Source of the DNA: Candidatus Nomurabacteria bacterium
GTDB lineage: Bacteria > Patescibacteriota > Saccharimonadia > Saccharimonadales > Saccharimonadaceae
Direction of reading: 5' to 3'
Length of the DNA: 64,000 nt
NCBI GenBank assembly: GCA_020631935.1
Contig: JACKGP010000002.1
Coordinates: 62,001-126,000, forward strand
A program made the translations under genes and the position numbers. A model generated the notes under the pieces. That model had not been told where the DNA came from. It searched no databases and worked only from the letters and a program-made list of their open reading frames with translations. Positions 25,215 through 33,313 of the stretch are shown one piece after another (position 1 is the first letter of the stretch; every line of letters begins with the position of its first letter).

Positions 25215-26237
25215 TTATCCGCGCGGTGGTTCGCCGCCACTCGGGTCATCGAGTAATTTCTTCTTGGTGATTTTATAACGCTTTCCAGTCCTTTCTGAAG
25301 TTATATAATCTTCATTGATAAGACCAACAAACATATCGAGATCGCGACCGTCCATTATAATTATCGAGTTATCGGTATCGGTCATCAACTCTAGCTCCAT
25401 TTCGTCTGCATACTCTATAGTCTGATCTTGTGTAACCTGCCCCACTTCGACATCTTGAAGTTTTCTGACCAGGCCTGGCTTGTCTTTTAGTAACTCTTGC
25501 AAGCTCAAGCCCTCTGGAAAGCTAAGTTTGTATGACTTTTCGATTTCAGCAACTTTAGCTTCGGCCAACCTCTGCTCTTTGTAGTTGTACTTAAACAGAT
25601 TTTCGAATTTTTTAGCTGCAAAAATGAAAATGTCTTGACCAACTACTAGCACTTGATTATCAGTCGGAATTCGCATACCTGCATCGGCCTTAAACTCGCC
25701 GATTGTACCACCGTTAATTTCCCAAGCGGCTAGTCCTGGTAGCGTCGCTGCTGGAGTGAGGGCTTTTATAATATAAAAAGGCTCGTCTGGCTTAGCGGGA
25801 TCGATAAATCGTACAATCATACCTTTCATCTTGCGCATTTCATGATCAGTTTCGCTAAAGGTTTCGACTTTGTCGCGCTCTTTTTCAATATTGAATTTTA
25901 AAGTTGCTAGGTGCAGCACCTTATCAACATCGGTGCGCAAGACGACATCGCGCTCGGCATCACTCATCTCAAACTCACGCACGCTCATACCCGTACCTGC
26001 ACCTAGGTTTACCTGATTTACGACATCAAACAAAAATAGCGTTCGAATCTGCGAATATAGTTCGTCGGAAAAAGCGACCGATAGCGGAGTGTAGTGTCTG
26101 TTAAAAACAAACATTTCACACTTTAAGTTATTCTTAACCGCGTCGGTCAGATTTGCCCAATTGAATAAATCGGTTACTTCACCACCCTCTTTGGTATTTG
26201 AATCTGTAGTTTTTGTAGAAATATTCTCGTCGTTCAC
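25215..26237 (-). CDS. DUF4868/KwaB-like protein, solitary
   Basis: A 340-residue soluble protein without signal peptide. From memory of the family, its C-terminal half resembles DUF4868, the domain of KwaB of the Kiwa anti-phage system: VLVVGQDIFIFAAKKFENLFKYN, then helices, LQELLKDKPGLVRKLQDVEVG, and the ending FVGLINEDYITSERTGKRYKITKKKLL. The N-terminal half mixes beta strands and acidic helices (FEMSDAERDVVLRTDVDKVL). No KwaA-like membrane partner is adjacent. The start is GTG at 26237, supported by an extended -10 TGCTATACT ending eight bases upstream. Function in this genome is unknown; defence or surveillance of replication is an inference only. Confidence 0.5.
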   Translation of the reverse strand: MNDENISTKTTDSNTKEGGEVTDLFNWANLTDAVKNNLKCEMFVFNRHYTPLSVAFSDELYSQIRTLFLFDVVNQVNLGAGTGMSVREFEMSDAERDVVLRTDVDKVLHLATLKFNIEKERDKVETFSETDHEMRKMKGMIVRFIDPAKPDEPFYIIKALTPAATLPGLAAWEINGGTIGEFKADAGMRIPTDNQVLVVGQDIFIFAAKKFENLFKYNYKEQRLAEAKVAEIEKSYKLSFPEGLSLQELLKDKPGLVRKLQDVEVGQVTQDQTIEYADEMELELMTDTDNSIIIMDGRDLDMFVGLINEDYITSERTGKRYKITKKKLLDDPSGGEPPRG

Positions 26238-26245
26238 AACTAGTA

Positions 26246-26251
26246 AGTATA
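26246..26251 (-). promoter_or_regulatory. -10 element giving a leaderless mRNA for the DUF4868-like gene
   Basis: Extended -10 TGCTATACT on the minus strand, ending eight bases before the GTG start at 26237. Confidence 0.55.
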
Positions 26252-26265
26252 GCAGAATACCCCGG

Positions 26266-27093
26266 CTAGCGCCGTGTCAATTCGGCTAAAAATTCATTGA
26301 TATGCTTAATGATGACCGTTACATACCTACCCTCTACATCGTGGCTACCCAGAAATGACTTTACGGTCACATTGCTTCTTTCTTTGTTAAGCGAGCGAAT
26401 ATGAGAGCCGATTACGAGTGGATCTAGAGTGCCATAAACAATACGAATTGGCAGTTTCAATAGTTTTATATCAACCAATGAAGTTTGGTTTATTATCGCG
26501 GCTTTTAGTGCTGCTATATACTCACCTACAGTACTTTCTGTTACATCAAACGCGTGTCCGATTAATCCATACTTTCTTGCTATCGCAGAAATTTTTACTA
26601 TCCTTTTTGGGTGCCTCGTCATCATGTCGTAAAGCTTCACAAGCTGCCTGTCTCTATCTGGTAAATATTTATCGGTCTTGTCATCATACAGCGGCGGACT
26701 GGCGAGCAATAGACCGCTATACCGTCGCGAACGCTTAGCACATTCAATTGCTACCAGTGACCCCATCGAGTGCCCCACTAGCACAGCAGAACGAGTTCGA
26801 ATTTTTAAAGCTACGGTTTTGTTAACCGCTCGCGCCTGAGTCTTCGCGTCATACTTTGCCCAGGCTGGACGGGGCGAGTCACCAAATCCTAGCAAATCTA
26901 AGACTACTATGTTTACTGGCTGGTTTACTAGCCTAGATACGACACCGCTCCATGCTGCCCCAGAGCTTCCTATGCCGTGCAAGAAAACCAGTGTGTGCTT
27001 GGCTTTTCTAACAGTCCGATACTCACGTACAGATAGCGTATATGGAACGCCTAGTGTTTTATGCCAGAATTTATCAAATAGATGCTTCACCAA
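26266..27093 (-). CDS. Alpha/beta hydrolase
   Basis: A 275-residue alpha/beta-hydrolase-fold enzyme, probably cytoplasmic. It shows the oxyanion motif FLHGIGSSGAAW (about 33-44), the nucleophile elbow VGHSMGSLVAIE (Ser about 109), the acid in YGTLDPLVIGSH and the catalytic His in FLGSHDVEGR. Substrate is unknown; lipid ester, lactone or acyl-homoserine-type hydrolysis are all possible. Its start overlaps the last 20 bases of glyS, so it is translated from the glyS transcript. Confidence 0.85.
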   Translation of the reverse strand: MVKHLFDKFWHKTLGVPYTLSVREYRTVRKAKHTLVFLHGIGSSGAAWSGVVSRLVNQPVNIVVLDLLGFGDSPRPAWAKYDAKTQARAVNKTVALKIRTRSAVLVGHSMGSLVAIECAKRSRRYSGLLLASPPLYDDKTDKYLPDRDRQLVKLYDMMTRHPKRIVKISAIARKYGLIGHAFDVTESTVGEYIAALKAAIINQTSLVDIKLLKLPIRIVYGTLDPLVIGSHIRSLNKERSNVTVKSFLGSHDVEGRYVTVIIKHINEFLAELTRR

Positions 27094-28399
27094 AACGTAA
27101 ATCGTCTGTTAAGTCAGTAATCTTTATGCGCTTCTGCTCTGTCGTGTCGCGGTCGCGGACTGTCACCGAATCATCCTCTAGGGAGTCGAAATCGATTACT
27201 ACGCAATATGGCGTTCCAATCTCGTCTTGGCGACGGTAGCGCTTGCCAATGTTGCCATTATCGTCCCACATTACCCTGCCCGGATATTTTTTACTTAAGT
27301 CTTTGTATACCTTACGAGCTTTTTCAACTAGCTCTGGCTTGTTTTTAAGTAACGGCGAAACTGCATATTTCGCTGGTGCCAAATGTTCTGGAAGTGCTAG
27401 ATAGACTCTTTTTTCGCCATTCTGCTCATCTTCGCGGTAAGCGCTAACTAGAACAGCCATAATCGCTCGCTCAACACCAAAACTTGGCTCAATTACATGC
27501 GGAAGCACTGTCTCGTTGCTGCCTTTTATGCGATATTCCATACTTTTACCGCTAGCTCGCTGAATATTTCCTAGGTCAAAATCAGTTCGATAAGCCAGTC
27601 CCATCAATTCCTCACGACCAATCGGATAGTCAAACTCAAAATCAACTGTTCGCTTAGAGTAGTGAGCTCGATCGTTTTCGGGAACTTCTAGTTCGTGAAT
27701 TCTCTCAGCAGGTAGACCAATCTCCTCAAAAAACTTCTTGCATTGATCCAGCCAATGCTCGAAATGCTGCTCCCAGGTGTCTGGGTGAACAAAATACTCA
27801 ATCTCCATCTGCTCAAACTCGCGCGAGCGAAACACAAAATCGCGCGGACTAATCTCGTTTCGAAATGCCTTACCAATCTGAGCAATTCCAAATGGTAAAT
27901 CTGGATAAAAACTATCGACAATATTTTTGTAATTCGTAAAAATACCCTGGGCAGTTTCAGGTCGCAAATAACTTACCGAGCCCTCGTCGGCCACTGGGCC
28001 AACACTAGTTTTAAACATCATATTAAACTGCTTGGCTTCACCAAACTTACTCTCACTTCCACAAGTCGGGCATCTATTTGGGTCATCCAACTTGTCTGCC
28101 CTAAAGCGGCCCTTACATTCACTGCACTCAACCAAAGGGTCGGTAAAGGTATCGACGTGCCCACTTGCCTGCCAAACCTTTTGGTTCATCAATATCGCCG
28201 CGTCAACGCCATACATGTCATCACGCTCGTCTACAAATTTTTTCCACCAAAGATTCATGATATTGCGCTTTAGTTGTACGCCAAGCGGACCATAGTCCCA
28301 AGTACCAGACAGACCGCCATAAACTTCACTACCCTGATAAATAAAACCTCGGCGCTTACACAAGCTAACTATATCTTCTAGACTGGAACTATCTTTCAT
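27074..28399 (-). CDS. glyS: Glycyl-tRNA synthetase (single-chain, alpha2 type)
   Basis: Charges tRNA-Gly. At 441 residues it is the eukaryote/archaea/Firmicutes-type class II enzyme, not the alpha2beta2 form. Motifs: GFIYQGSEVYGGLSGTWDYGPLG at the N-terminus, a four-Cys zinc site (ECSECKGRFRAD with NRCPTCGSE), RPETAQGIFTNY, GIAQIGKAFRNEISPRDFVFRSREFEQME (motif 2), VIEPSFGVERAIMAVL (motif 3) and the anticodon-binding domain. The start is the ATG at 28399: TGGTATAAT ends nine bases upstream, so an earlier in-frame ATG at 28465 would lie outside the transcript. No SD is present. Confidence 0.94.
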   Translation of the reverse strand: MKDSSSLEDIVSLCKRRGFIYQGSEVYGGLSGTWDYGPLGVQLKRNIMNLWWKKFVDERDDMYGVDAAILMNQKVWQASGHVDTFTDPLVECSECKGRFRADKLDDPNRCPTCGSESKFGEAKQFNMMFKTSVGPVADEGSVSYLRPETAQGIFTNYKNIVDSFYPDLPFGIAQIGKAFRNEISPRDFVFRSREFEQMEIEYFVHPDTWEQHFEHWLDQCKKFFEEIGLPAERIHELEVPENDRAHYSKRTVDFEFDYPIGREELMGLAYRTDFDLGNIQRASGKSMEYRIKGSNETVLPHVIEPSFGVERAIMAVLVSAYREDEQNGEKRVYLALPEHLAPAKYAVSPLLKNKPELVEKARKVYKDLSKKYPGRVMWDDNGNIGKRYRRQDEIGTPYCVVIDFDSLEDDSVTVRDRDTTEQKRIKITDLTDDLRFGEASI

Positions 28400-28408
28400 A
28401 ACTACAGT

Positions 28409-28414
28409 ATTATA
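28409..28414 (-). promoter_or_regulatory. Extended -10 giving a leaderless glyS mRNA
   Basis: TGGTATAAT on the minus strand ends nine bases before the ATG at 28399. Confidence 0.65.
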
Positions 28415-28421
28415 CCAGTAT

Positions 28422-28450
28422 TTGATTAAATATATAATCTGTTGTATAGT
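28422..28450 (+). promoter_or_regulatory. Promoter of the 28489 gene
   Basis: TTGATT (28422-28427), 17 bases, TATAGT (28445-28450). The following ATATAAGTTCCACAC is echoed downstream of the promoter of the 29313 gene. It overlaps the divergent glyS promoter. Confidence 0.65.
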
Positions 28451-28488
28451 ATATAAGTTCCACACACTACATTTGGAGGTGATTTAAC

Positions 28489-29163
28489 GTGGAAAGACCA
28501 ACATCGACCATTAGAGAGGTCGATACTGCGCTTGATCATGGCTTAGTGAGGCAGGCCGAGGAGAGGCTGCAGGAATGCAGCTGCCATCCAGAGTCGGCGA
28601 CCTACCTCTTTCGAGAGGCTCGCATTGCGCTCTACCGAGCAGACTACGAGTACTCAAAGTACTGCTTCGGTCGAGCAATCGAAACCGGCAACCTCAGCCC
28701 GTCTGAAATCGCACGGTTCGCGCACTGGACAATCCAGGCGTATCTGCGTGAAAACAAGGTCGTATGGGCGATGCATCACCTGGAGGAGTGCATCGAGAAA
28801 TCCCACATCACAGATCAGGGCTGGGTTGACAGCATCCGCGGTAGTATGTTCTATATCGCGAGCATGAACCAGGGTCGACTGACCAGTTCATACAACCTCG
28901 GCGAAGCATCGAGGCTGTTTGAGAAGGCGGAGAATTCTTGGATCGAGAACCCGCCCGCCGAGCCGCAGTGGCAAATCGACAATCGGTGGTGGTGGTTCAG
29001 GTGTGAGTACAGGCTGATGAAGTTGTCGCGCCTGTCTGGCGAGTTCTACGTCAGACGGTTTGACAACCTGCGCCAGGACGTACTGATGGATGATCCATCA
29101 CCCGTGCGCAGACGAATCGCTAGGTTTCCATTCTTCCTCTTTTGGAAGGCTGACCGAGTCTAG
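28489..29163 (+). CDS. TPR-like helical-repeat protein, GC-rich, unknown
   Basis: A 224-residue soluble, mostly helical protein resembling tetratricopeptide repeats (ALDHGLVRQAEERLQECSCHP; LFREARIALYRADYEYSKYCFGRAIETG; RFAHWTIQAYLRENKVVWAMHHLEECI; GEASRLFEKAENSW). No enzyme motif is seen. The GTG start has a very strong GGAGGTGAT SD, unlike most genes here. GC and codon use are visibly richer than in the flanking glyS and recO. It has its own promoter (28422-28450) and terminator (29197-29240). A TPR-scaffold role and origin by transfer are inferences. Confidence 0.7.
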   Translation: MERPTSTIREVDTALDHGLVRQAEERLQECSCHPESATYLFREARIALYRADYEYSKYCFGRAIETGNLSPSEIARFAHWTIQAYLRENKVVWAMHHLEECIEKSHITDQGWVDSIRGSMFYIASMNQGRLTSSYNLGEASRLFEKAENSWIENPPAEPQWQIDNRWWWFRCEYRLMKLSRLSGEFYVRRFDNLRQDVLMDDPSPVRRRIARFPFFLFWKADRV

Positions 29164-29196
29164 TCGATTAAGTAATCGCGCCCTTCACCTCCGCCC

Positions 29197-29240
29197 GGCC
29201 TGCTCTGAGATGCGTTTTACATCTCAGGGCAGGCCCTTTC
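29197..29240 (+). terminator. Terminator of the 28489 gene
   Basis: A long GC-rich hairpin, GGCCTGC(T)CTGAGAT paired with ATCTCAG(G)GCAGGCC (29197-29235), followed by CTTTCTCTT. Confidence 0.75.
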
Positions 29241-29242
29241 TC

Positions 29243-29270
29243 TTGTAAAATTTATACTTTATGCTATAGT
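29243..29270 (+). promoter_or_regulatory. Promoter of the 29313 gene
   Basis: TTGTAA (29243-29248), 16 bases, TATAGT (29265-29270), followed by TAATAAGTTCGCAC, similar to the leader of the preceding gene. Confidence 0.6.
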
Positions 29271-29312
29271 TAATAAGTTCGCACTTCAACAATTCAAACC
29301 CTAGGACGTTAA

Positions 29313-30047
29313 TTGGACACACCACGACACGGAGAGATGCTCCAGGTGAAGAGATGGCTAAGACGAGCCGAACATCTGCGCAATGCCGGTGAATACGATC
29401 GCTCAGAGATCCTGTTTGCCAGAATTTTCTCTGCCATGAGCGATCACGGAGACAAGACACATGCAGCATACTACTATCCAAGAGCCTGCCATCAGCTAGC
29501 TCTCACACGCGCTGCTCAGGGTCAAGTCGAAGATGCCATTCGTCTTGTAATTATGGCAATCAAGTCATTTGACCAGGACAATCACCTTGGGCGCGGCCGA
29601 GCGGCTCGCACCCACGGCTGGCTGCTCTACCGACAAGGAGAAGTAAGTCGCGCCCTCAGAGAATTCGACAAGGCGCGCACGCAACTCAACCTTGATCAGC
29701 AACATTCGAACACCAAGCGACAAAGAGAGATGCTCATTACAGATGGACTGCGCGCCTTCTGTGACCCTGAGTTTTCACGTCAGGATAAGCTCGCTACCAT
29801 GCAGCGAGTTGATGCATTCCTTCGTGATGGACCAAAGTGGGGCGAGGAGCTCAGCAATCTCGAGAGAATGATTCCAATGCTGACAGCCGTCGATCGACCA
29901 TTTTATATGGTTCGCGCGGCCCAGCTAAGACGCCGAATCATGATCCGCGAAGACCTTAGGGTTTTGGTGGATGACATCACCAATCGAGAGCCAGCGGCAG
30001 CTATCCGCTTTGGATGGCGCCTAGCTCGCCACGCCTTCATCCTCTAG
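29313..30047 (+). CDS. TPR-like helical-repeat protein, GC-rich, unknown
   Basis: A 244-residue all-helical soluble protein with TPR-like repeats (LRRAEHLRNAGEYDRSEILFARIFSAM; ACHQLALTRAAQGQVEDAIRLVIMAIKSF; AARTHGWLLYRQGEVSRALREFDKARTQL). Start is a TTG at 29313 with AGGA six bases upstream; the next ATG (29337) has GGAG only two bases before it, too close. Like the gene before it, the sequence is GC-richer than its surroundings, has a classical promoter and ends in its own terminator. Sequence similarity between the two is low, so they are not clear duplicates, but they share expression signals. Function unknown. Confidence 0.68.
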   Translation: MDTPRHGEMLQVKRWLRRAEHLRNAGEYDRSEILFARIFSAMSDHGDKTHAAYYYPRACHQLALTRAAQGQVEDAIRLVIMAIKSFDQDNHLGRGRAARTHGWLLYRQGEVSRALREFDKARTQLNLDQQHSNTKRQREMLITDGLRAFCDPEFSRQDKLATMQRVDAFLRDGPKWGEELSNLERMIPMLTAVDRPFYMVRAAQLRRRIMIREDLRVLVDDITNREPAAAIRFGWRLARHAFIL

Positions 30048-30070
30048 GGAGCCGAAGTTGCTTTGCGAAC

Positions 30071-30097
30071 CCCGCGTCTGAAAATGGCGCGGGTTTT
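30071..30097 (+). terminator. Terminator of the 29313 gene
   Basis: CCCGCG (30071-30076) pairs with CGCGGG (30088-30093), followed by TTTT, about 25 bases after the stop. Confidence 0.7.
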
Positions 30098-30126
30098 GCA
30101 TAGTTTATATACGTGATAAAACAATT

Positions 30127-30804
30127 TCACCTTGCAACTGCCTGCTCGGCGACGTGCAATATTTTATCTGCGAATCGAGAATAGCCTCTGACCTGCTGAG
30201 CTACATTTGGGGGCTGAGCGCTCAAAATTCGCAAAAACTTTATATGGTCACTCGAGTAGTTGCCGTTCTCGTTATATACAAAAACCTGATCCGCACTGCT
30301 GAAATTATATCTTGCGTCTTCAACTAACTTCATGCCATTGTCATCGGTCGATAAATTCATGCCGTATCCAGCAAGTATAGCCAACTGCAGCCAGAACCAC
30401 GCTTTTATTATTCGGATATCAACCTCTTCATTATCCAAAAACGACAGTGTCTCATCTAGGAGAGTAAAGAAACCTTTATCATCTAGTTGACTCGCCACTT
30501 TACTGACCTGCTTTATTGCATCATAGCCAAACTGCATACGTTCGTAATTACTTAGTATGCGGCTATAAAACTTCTCGAGTCGTGCGCTCGTGAGTATACC
30601 TAACTCACCCTTTCCCTGACCAACCGTGATGTCGCTTCTGGCAAAAAGCTCGATGCCACCAGAAAGTTTGCTTTTCTCACGGCGCACACCTCGGGCCATA
30701 ACGCTTATAATTCCATGCTCGGGTGTTAAAAACTGAACAACTCTATCGGCCTCGCCATAACTTGTTCGCCTTAGCACTATGGCCTTAGTGCGATACGTCT
30801 TCAC
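30127..30804 (-). CDS. recO: DNA repair protein RecO
   Basis: RecO anneals single strands and loads RecA with RecR in gap repair. The 225-residue protein has the N-terminal OB fold (TKAIVLRRTSYGEADRVVQFLTPEHGIISVMARGVRREKSKL) and a helical C-terminal domain; the usual zinc cysteines of the C-terminal domain are missing, as in several RecO branches. I place the start at GTG 30804, where GAGAGG lies five bases upstream and GTGA overlaps the stop of the receiver gene; GTG at 30810 is the alternative. It ends a small operon with the two-component pair. Confidence 0.87.
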   Translation of the reverse strand: MKTYRTKAIVLRRTSYGEADRVVQFLTPEHGIISVMARGVRREKSKLSGGIELFARSDITVGQGKGELGILTSARLEKFYSRILSNYERMQFGYDAIKQVSKVASQLDDKGFFTLLDETLSFLDNEEVDIRIIKAWFWLQLAILAGYGMNLSTDDNGMKLVEDARYNFSSADQVFVYNENGNYSSDHIKFLRILSAQPPNVAQQVRGYSRFADKILHVAEQAVAR

Positions 30805-31160
30805 ACACACCTCTCAATAGCTCGTGAAATATCACCAGGTTTAATAGAAGATTTGTCTATAACGCTACTGACCGGATACGAATCGAGCCTGCCTCGAATT
30901 TCATCCCCTATGGAGCTCACGACGATAATCGGTATTCTAGAAAGATCATCATGTGATGCAATCTCGTTTAGGAAGGCTACCCCGTTTATGCCAGGCAATA
31001 GTATGTCAGTAACTATACAGTCTGGTCTATCATCATCAATTATGTCAATTGCACCTATGGCGCTAGAGGCGTATATGCACCTCATACCGATTTGATTGAC
31101 CTCTCTAGCAAACTGCTGAACAAACCATTGGTTGTCGTCAATTAACATTACGCTCTTCAT
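30801..31160 (-). CDS. Stand-alone CheY-like response regulator
   Basis: A 119-residue receiver domain with no output domain. Acid pocket Asp8/Asp9 (MLIDDNQ), phospho-acceptor Asp52 (VTDILLPGING), conserved Ser near 82 (VVSSIG) and Lys103 (VIDKSSIKP) are all present. It is translationally linked to the histidine kinase upstream (4-base overlap) and to recO downstream. A single-domain regulator must act through protein contacts, so the output is unknown; linkage to recO hints at, but does not prove, control of DNA repair or uptake. Confidence 0.85.
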   Translation of the reverse strand: MKSVMLIDDNQWFVQQFAREVNQIGMRCIYASSAIGAIDIIDDDRPDCIVTDILLPGINGVAFLNEIASHDDLSRIPIIVVSSIGDEIRGRLDSYPVSSVIDKSSIKPGDISRAIERCV

Positions 31161-31891
31161 AGCAGCGATAACTGACGCGAAAGCGGTAATTCTACATAAA
31201 ATGACGCCCCGTCTCTATGGCGAATGGCACCGACCCGACCATTCATGCGTCGCGCAAAACTATCAGCAATGCGCAATCCCAAACCGCTCGAACTCGGCCT
31301 TCTGGCTATAGATCGAGCATCTCTAGTCAGGCCCTGCCATACATTGTTTGGCAAAGCCGGACCGTAATCTCTTACCCCTATCCGAGCAGCTTGGTTTTTG
31401 CTAGAAATTTGCACAAATAATTCGACCATACCGTCCACGTCAGAGTAATGCAGCGCATTATCGGCAAACTCCACGATGACTCGGCGCAGCAGGTCGTAAT
31501 TTGCAACAACTGCTAGAGATTGACGCCTCTTACTGAAGGTAATCTCACGATTACTAAGCCTGTAGAGTGGCAAAACCTCCTGCTTAACATCATTCAAAAT
31601 ACGCGCGACATCTACCGCCTCTGTCGAAAATAACTCCATCTGTGCATCGGCGGTTTTACTTAAGTTCGTAGTCAACCGCAATGTCCTCTCTGCGGTTTGG
31701 TATATCTGCTCGATGGCCCGCCTCTTGCTATCATCATCCTGACTCGCGCCCGATGATATCGCCAGACTCAAGTATCTTATTAAAGCTAGTGGCTCCTTTA
31801 GTTCGTGAGCCACAACCAATAGAGGATCAATGCTGCTGCTATTGACCAATTTCCCACCATGCAACCCCATAGTAGATTCCTCCACAGTCAT
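31157..31891 (-). CDS. Soluble minimal histidine kinase
   Basis: A 244-residue cytoplasmic kinase without TM segment or sensor domain. The phospho-acceptor is His29 in VVAHELKEPLALIRY (H-box), followed by the dimerisation helices and the HATPase domain: N-box EFADNALHYS, G1 VRDYGPALP, G2 SSSGLGLRIADSF. The N-terminal 25 residues are too short for a sensor, so input must come from a partner or from the dimerisation region. A weak -10 (TAAACT, 31905-31900) ends eight bases before the ATG. It is followed by its likely cognate receiver. Confidence 0.85.
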   Translation of the reverse strand: MTVEESTMGLHGGKLVNSSSIDPLLVVAHELKEPLALIRYLSLAISSGASQDDDSKRRAIEQIYQTAERTLRLTTNLSKTADAQMELFSTEAVDVARILNDVKQEVLPLYRLSNREITFSKRRQSLAVVANYDLLRRVIVEFADNALHYSDVDGMVELFVQISSKNQAARIGVRDYGPALPNNVWQGLTRDARSIARRPSSSGLGLRIADSFARRMNGRVGAIRHRDGASFYVELPLSRQLSLL

Positions 31892-31910
31892 CTACTACCA
31901 GTTTAACAGA

Positions 31911-32570
31911 CTAATCGTTGAATGTTACAGTCTTTAGTAGCTTATTGTAATCGCCCATAAATGTATTAGCGTCAGTTGCTATAGACAGTGTCCTGTCCCG
32001 TATTTTCAACAGTACAATTGCGCCCCTAGTGTCCTTGTCGAAATTACCGTCAAACCTAGTGCCCACTTGACCATTTATGGTAACCGCCTGGCTTTTAAGC
32101 TCACCCTTCTCTACAAGCTTTTTATAGCTTTCGACTGCCTTTTCAAACTTAACATTCATATAACTTACCCTCGTAGCAAAACGGGAAGTTTTACTATCGA
32201 CCGAAGGAACCACCCCAGGGCTCAGATACGCTAGATATGTACCATTCGCACTGCCATCATCGGCAACATACACACTCCATGTCTTTGGATAGCTAAATCT
32301 GATTGCACCAAAATCATCTGGGCCGGCAAAAGTGGTATTAGGCTTCTTCTCTTCTTCTAGAAAAGCGGCTTGATCCTTAGCTTGCTGATCGCGCTCTGCT
32401 ATTGCCACTGCTGCCTTGACTTTACTATCGAGATTGCTCGTTGCATCATCGTATTCCATATACATCCAAATAGACAAAGCAGCCATGATGACCATGCCTA
32501 AAGATAATAAAATAATTGCGATAAGTGAGCCGCTTACGCCACCCTGCTTGTAATAAGAACGCTGCTTCAT
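31911..32570 (-). CDS. Membrane-anchored protein with PsbP-like extracellular domain
   Basis: A 219-residue protein with one N-terminal TM segment (about residues 15-38), a coiled-coil stalk (DATSNLDSKVKAAVAIAERDQQAKDQAAFLEEEKK) and an extracellular alpha/beta domain (AIRFSYPKTWSVYVADDG; VTINGQVGTRFDG; LKIRDRTLSIATDANTF), a pattern seen in PsbP/DUF1795-like proteins. No catalytic motif is seen. The function is unknown. TATACT ends seven bases before the ATG and there is no SD. Confidence 0.65.
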   Translation of the reverse strand: MKQRSYYKQGGVSGSLIAIILLSLGMVIMAALSIWMYMEYDDATSNLDSKVKAAVAIAERDQQAKDQAAFLEEEKKPNTTFAGPDDFGAIRFSYPKTWSVYVADDGSANGTYLAYLSPGVVPSVDSKTSRFATRVSYMNVKFEKAVESYKKLVEKGELKSQAVTINGQVGTRFDGNFDKDTRGAIVLLKIRDRTLSIATDANTFMGDYNKLLKTVTFND

Positions 32571-32577
32571 GATAATG

Positions 32578-32583
32578 AGTATA
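32578..32583 (-). promoter_or_regulatory. -10 element giving a leaderless mRNA (31911-32570 gene)
   Basis: TATACT on the minus strand, seven bases before the ATG at 32570. Confidence 0.55.
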
Positions 32584-32585
32584 CC

Positions 32586-33110
32586 TTAAGCACTTCGAGA
32601 CCGCAATAACTTTGGACTTGCCGTAAATTTATGATGCGCGCCCATACTAGACACCTTTTTCAGACCGGGCAGAATAAACCCATAGCTAATGACAGTTATA
32701 TCCTTGTCAAGACGCAGCGCTTCCTGCTGCACAATCCTACTAACCTTTGGCGCATCTCGCTTATCGGCAAACACGTACACCACCGTTACGTCATCAGGAA
32801 ATCTAGAAGTCCAGGCATTGGCAACTCTCGTCTCTACATCTAGTCCCGATCCCAAAAATCTGCTCACCAACACTAAAAACGGATTTATCTCAAAGCCTAT
32901 AGCTTTTGCACCCCGCCTGGCCGCTTCGCGCAAAACAGTTCCGTCGCCACTACCTAAATCTAGCAACACATCTTTACTCGAAACCTTATACAGACTGTCG
33001 AATGCCTGCCTAAGGTCTTTTCTCAAGACCGGAATATATGGCGGCCCCACTAACGCTACCCAACCCCAGGCTATAAACAAAAAAGCGAAAACAGTAATAA
33101 ACCAAGTCAT
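32586..33110 (-). CDS. Membrane-anchored class I SAM methyltransferase, FAM173/ATPSC-KMT-like
   Basis: A 174-residue protein with one N-terminal TM segment (about residues 3-22) followed by PPYIPVLRKDLRQAFDSL and the SAM-binding motif LLDLGSGDGTVLREAARRGAKAIGFEINPFLV, then VVYVFADKRDAPKVSRI. The combination of membrane anchor, PPYxP segment and FExNPxLV resembles the FAM173 lysine methyltransferase family, which in mitochondria methylates the ATP synthase c subunit. That assignment is from pattern memory and the substrate here is unknown. Its start overlaps the xseB stop by four bases. Confidence 0.65.
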   Translation of the reverse strand: MTWFITVFAFLFIAWGWVALVGPPYIPVLRKDLRQAFDSLYKVSSKDVLLDLGSGDGTVLREAARRGAKAIGFEINPFLVLVSRFLGSGLDVETRVANAWTSRFPDDVTVVYVFADKRDAPKVSRIVQQEALRLDKDITVISYGFILPGLKKVSSMGAHHKFTASPKLLRSRSA

Positions 33111-33313
33111 TCTTTTGAAAAGTCTTTTTTCAAAACTTCAACGGTATTTCTTAAATTGACAAGCCTATCCTCTATACTATTAGTCAATTCTTCGGCGGCC
33201 TTTATTTTATCGACCGCTTCGTCAAGTGCGAAATCATCTCCATCAAACCACGAAACCAGCTTATCTAGCTCACTTATTTGACTTGCTATAGTCTGACTAT
33301 CTTCCTTTGACAT
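33107..33313 (-). CDS. xseB: Exodeoxyribonuclease VII small subunit
   Basis: A 68-residue helical protein (ISELDKLVSWFDGDDFALDEAVDKIKAAEELTNSIEDRLVNLRNTVEVLKK), matching the XseB hairpin plan. It overlaps the end of xseA by 17 bases, the normal gene order. With XseA it degrades single-stranded DNA to oligonucleotides. Confidence 0.9.
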   Translation of the reverse strand: MSKEDSQTIASQISELDKLVSWFDGDDFALDEAVDKIKAAEELTNSIEDRLVNLRNTVEVLKKDFSKE

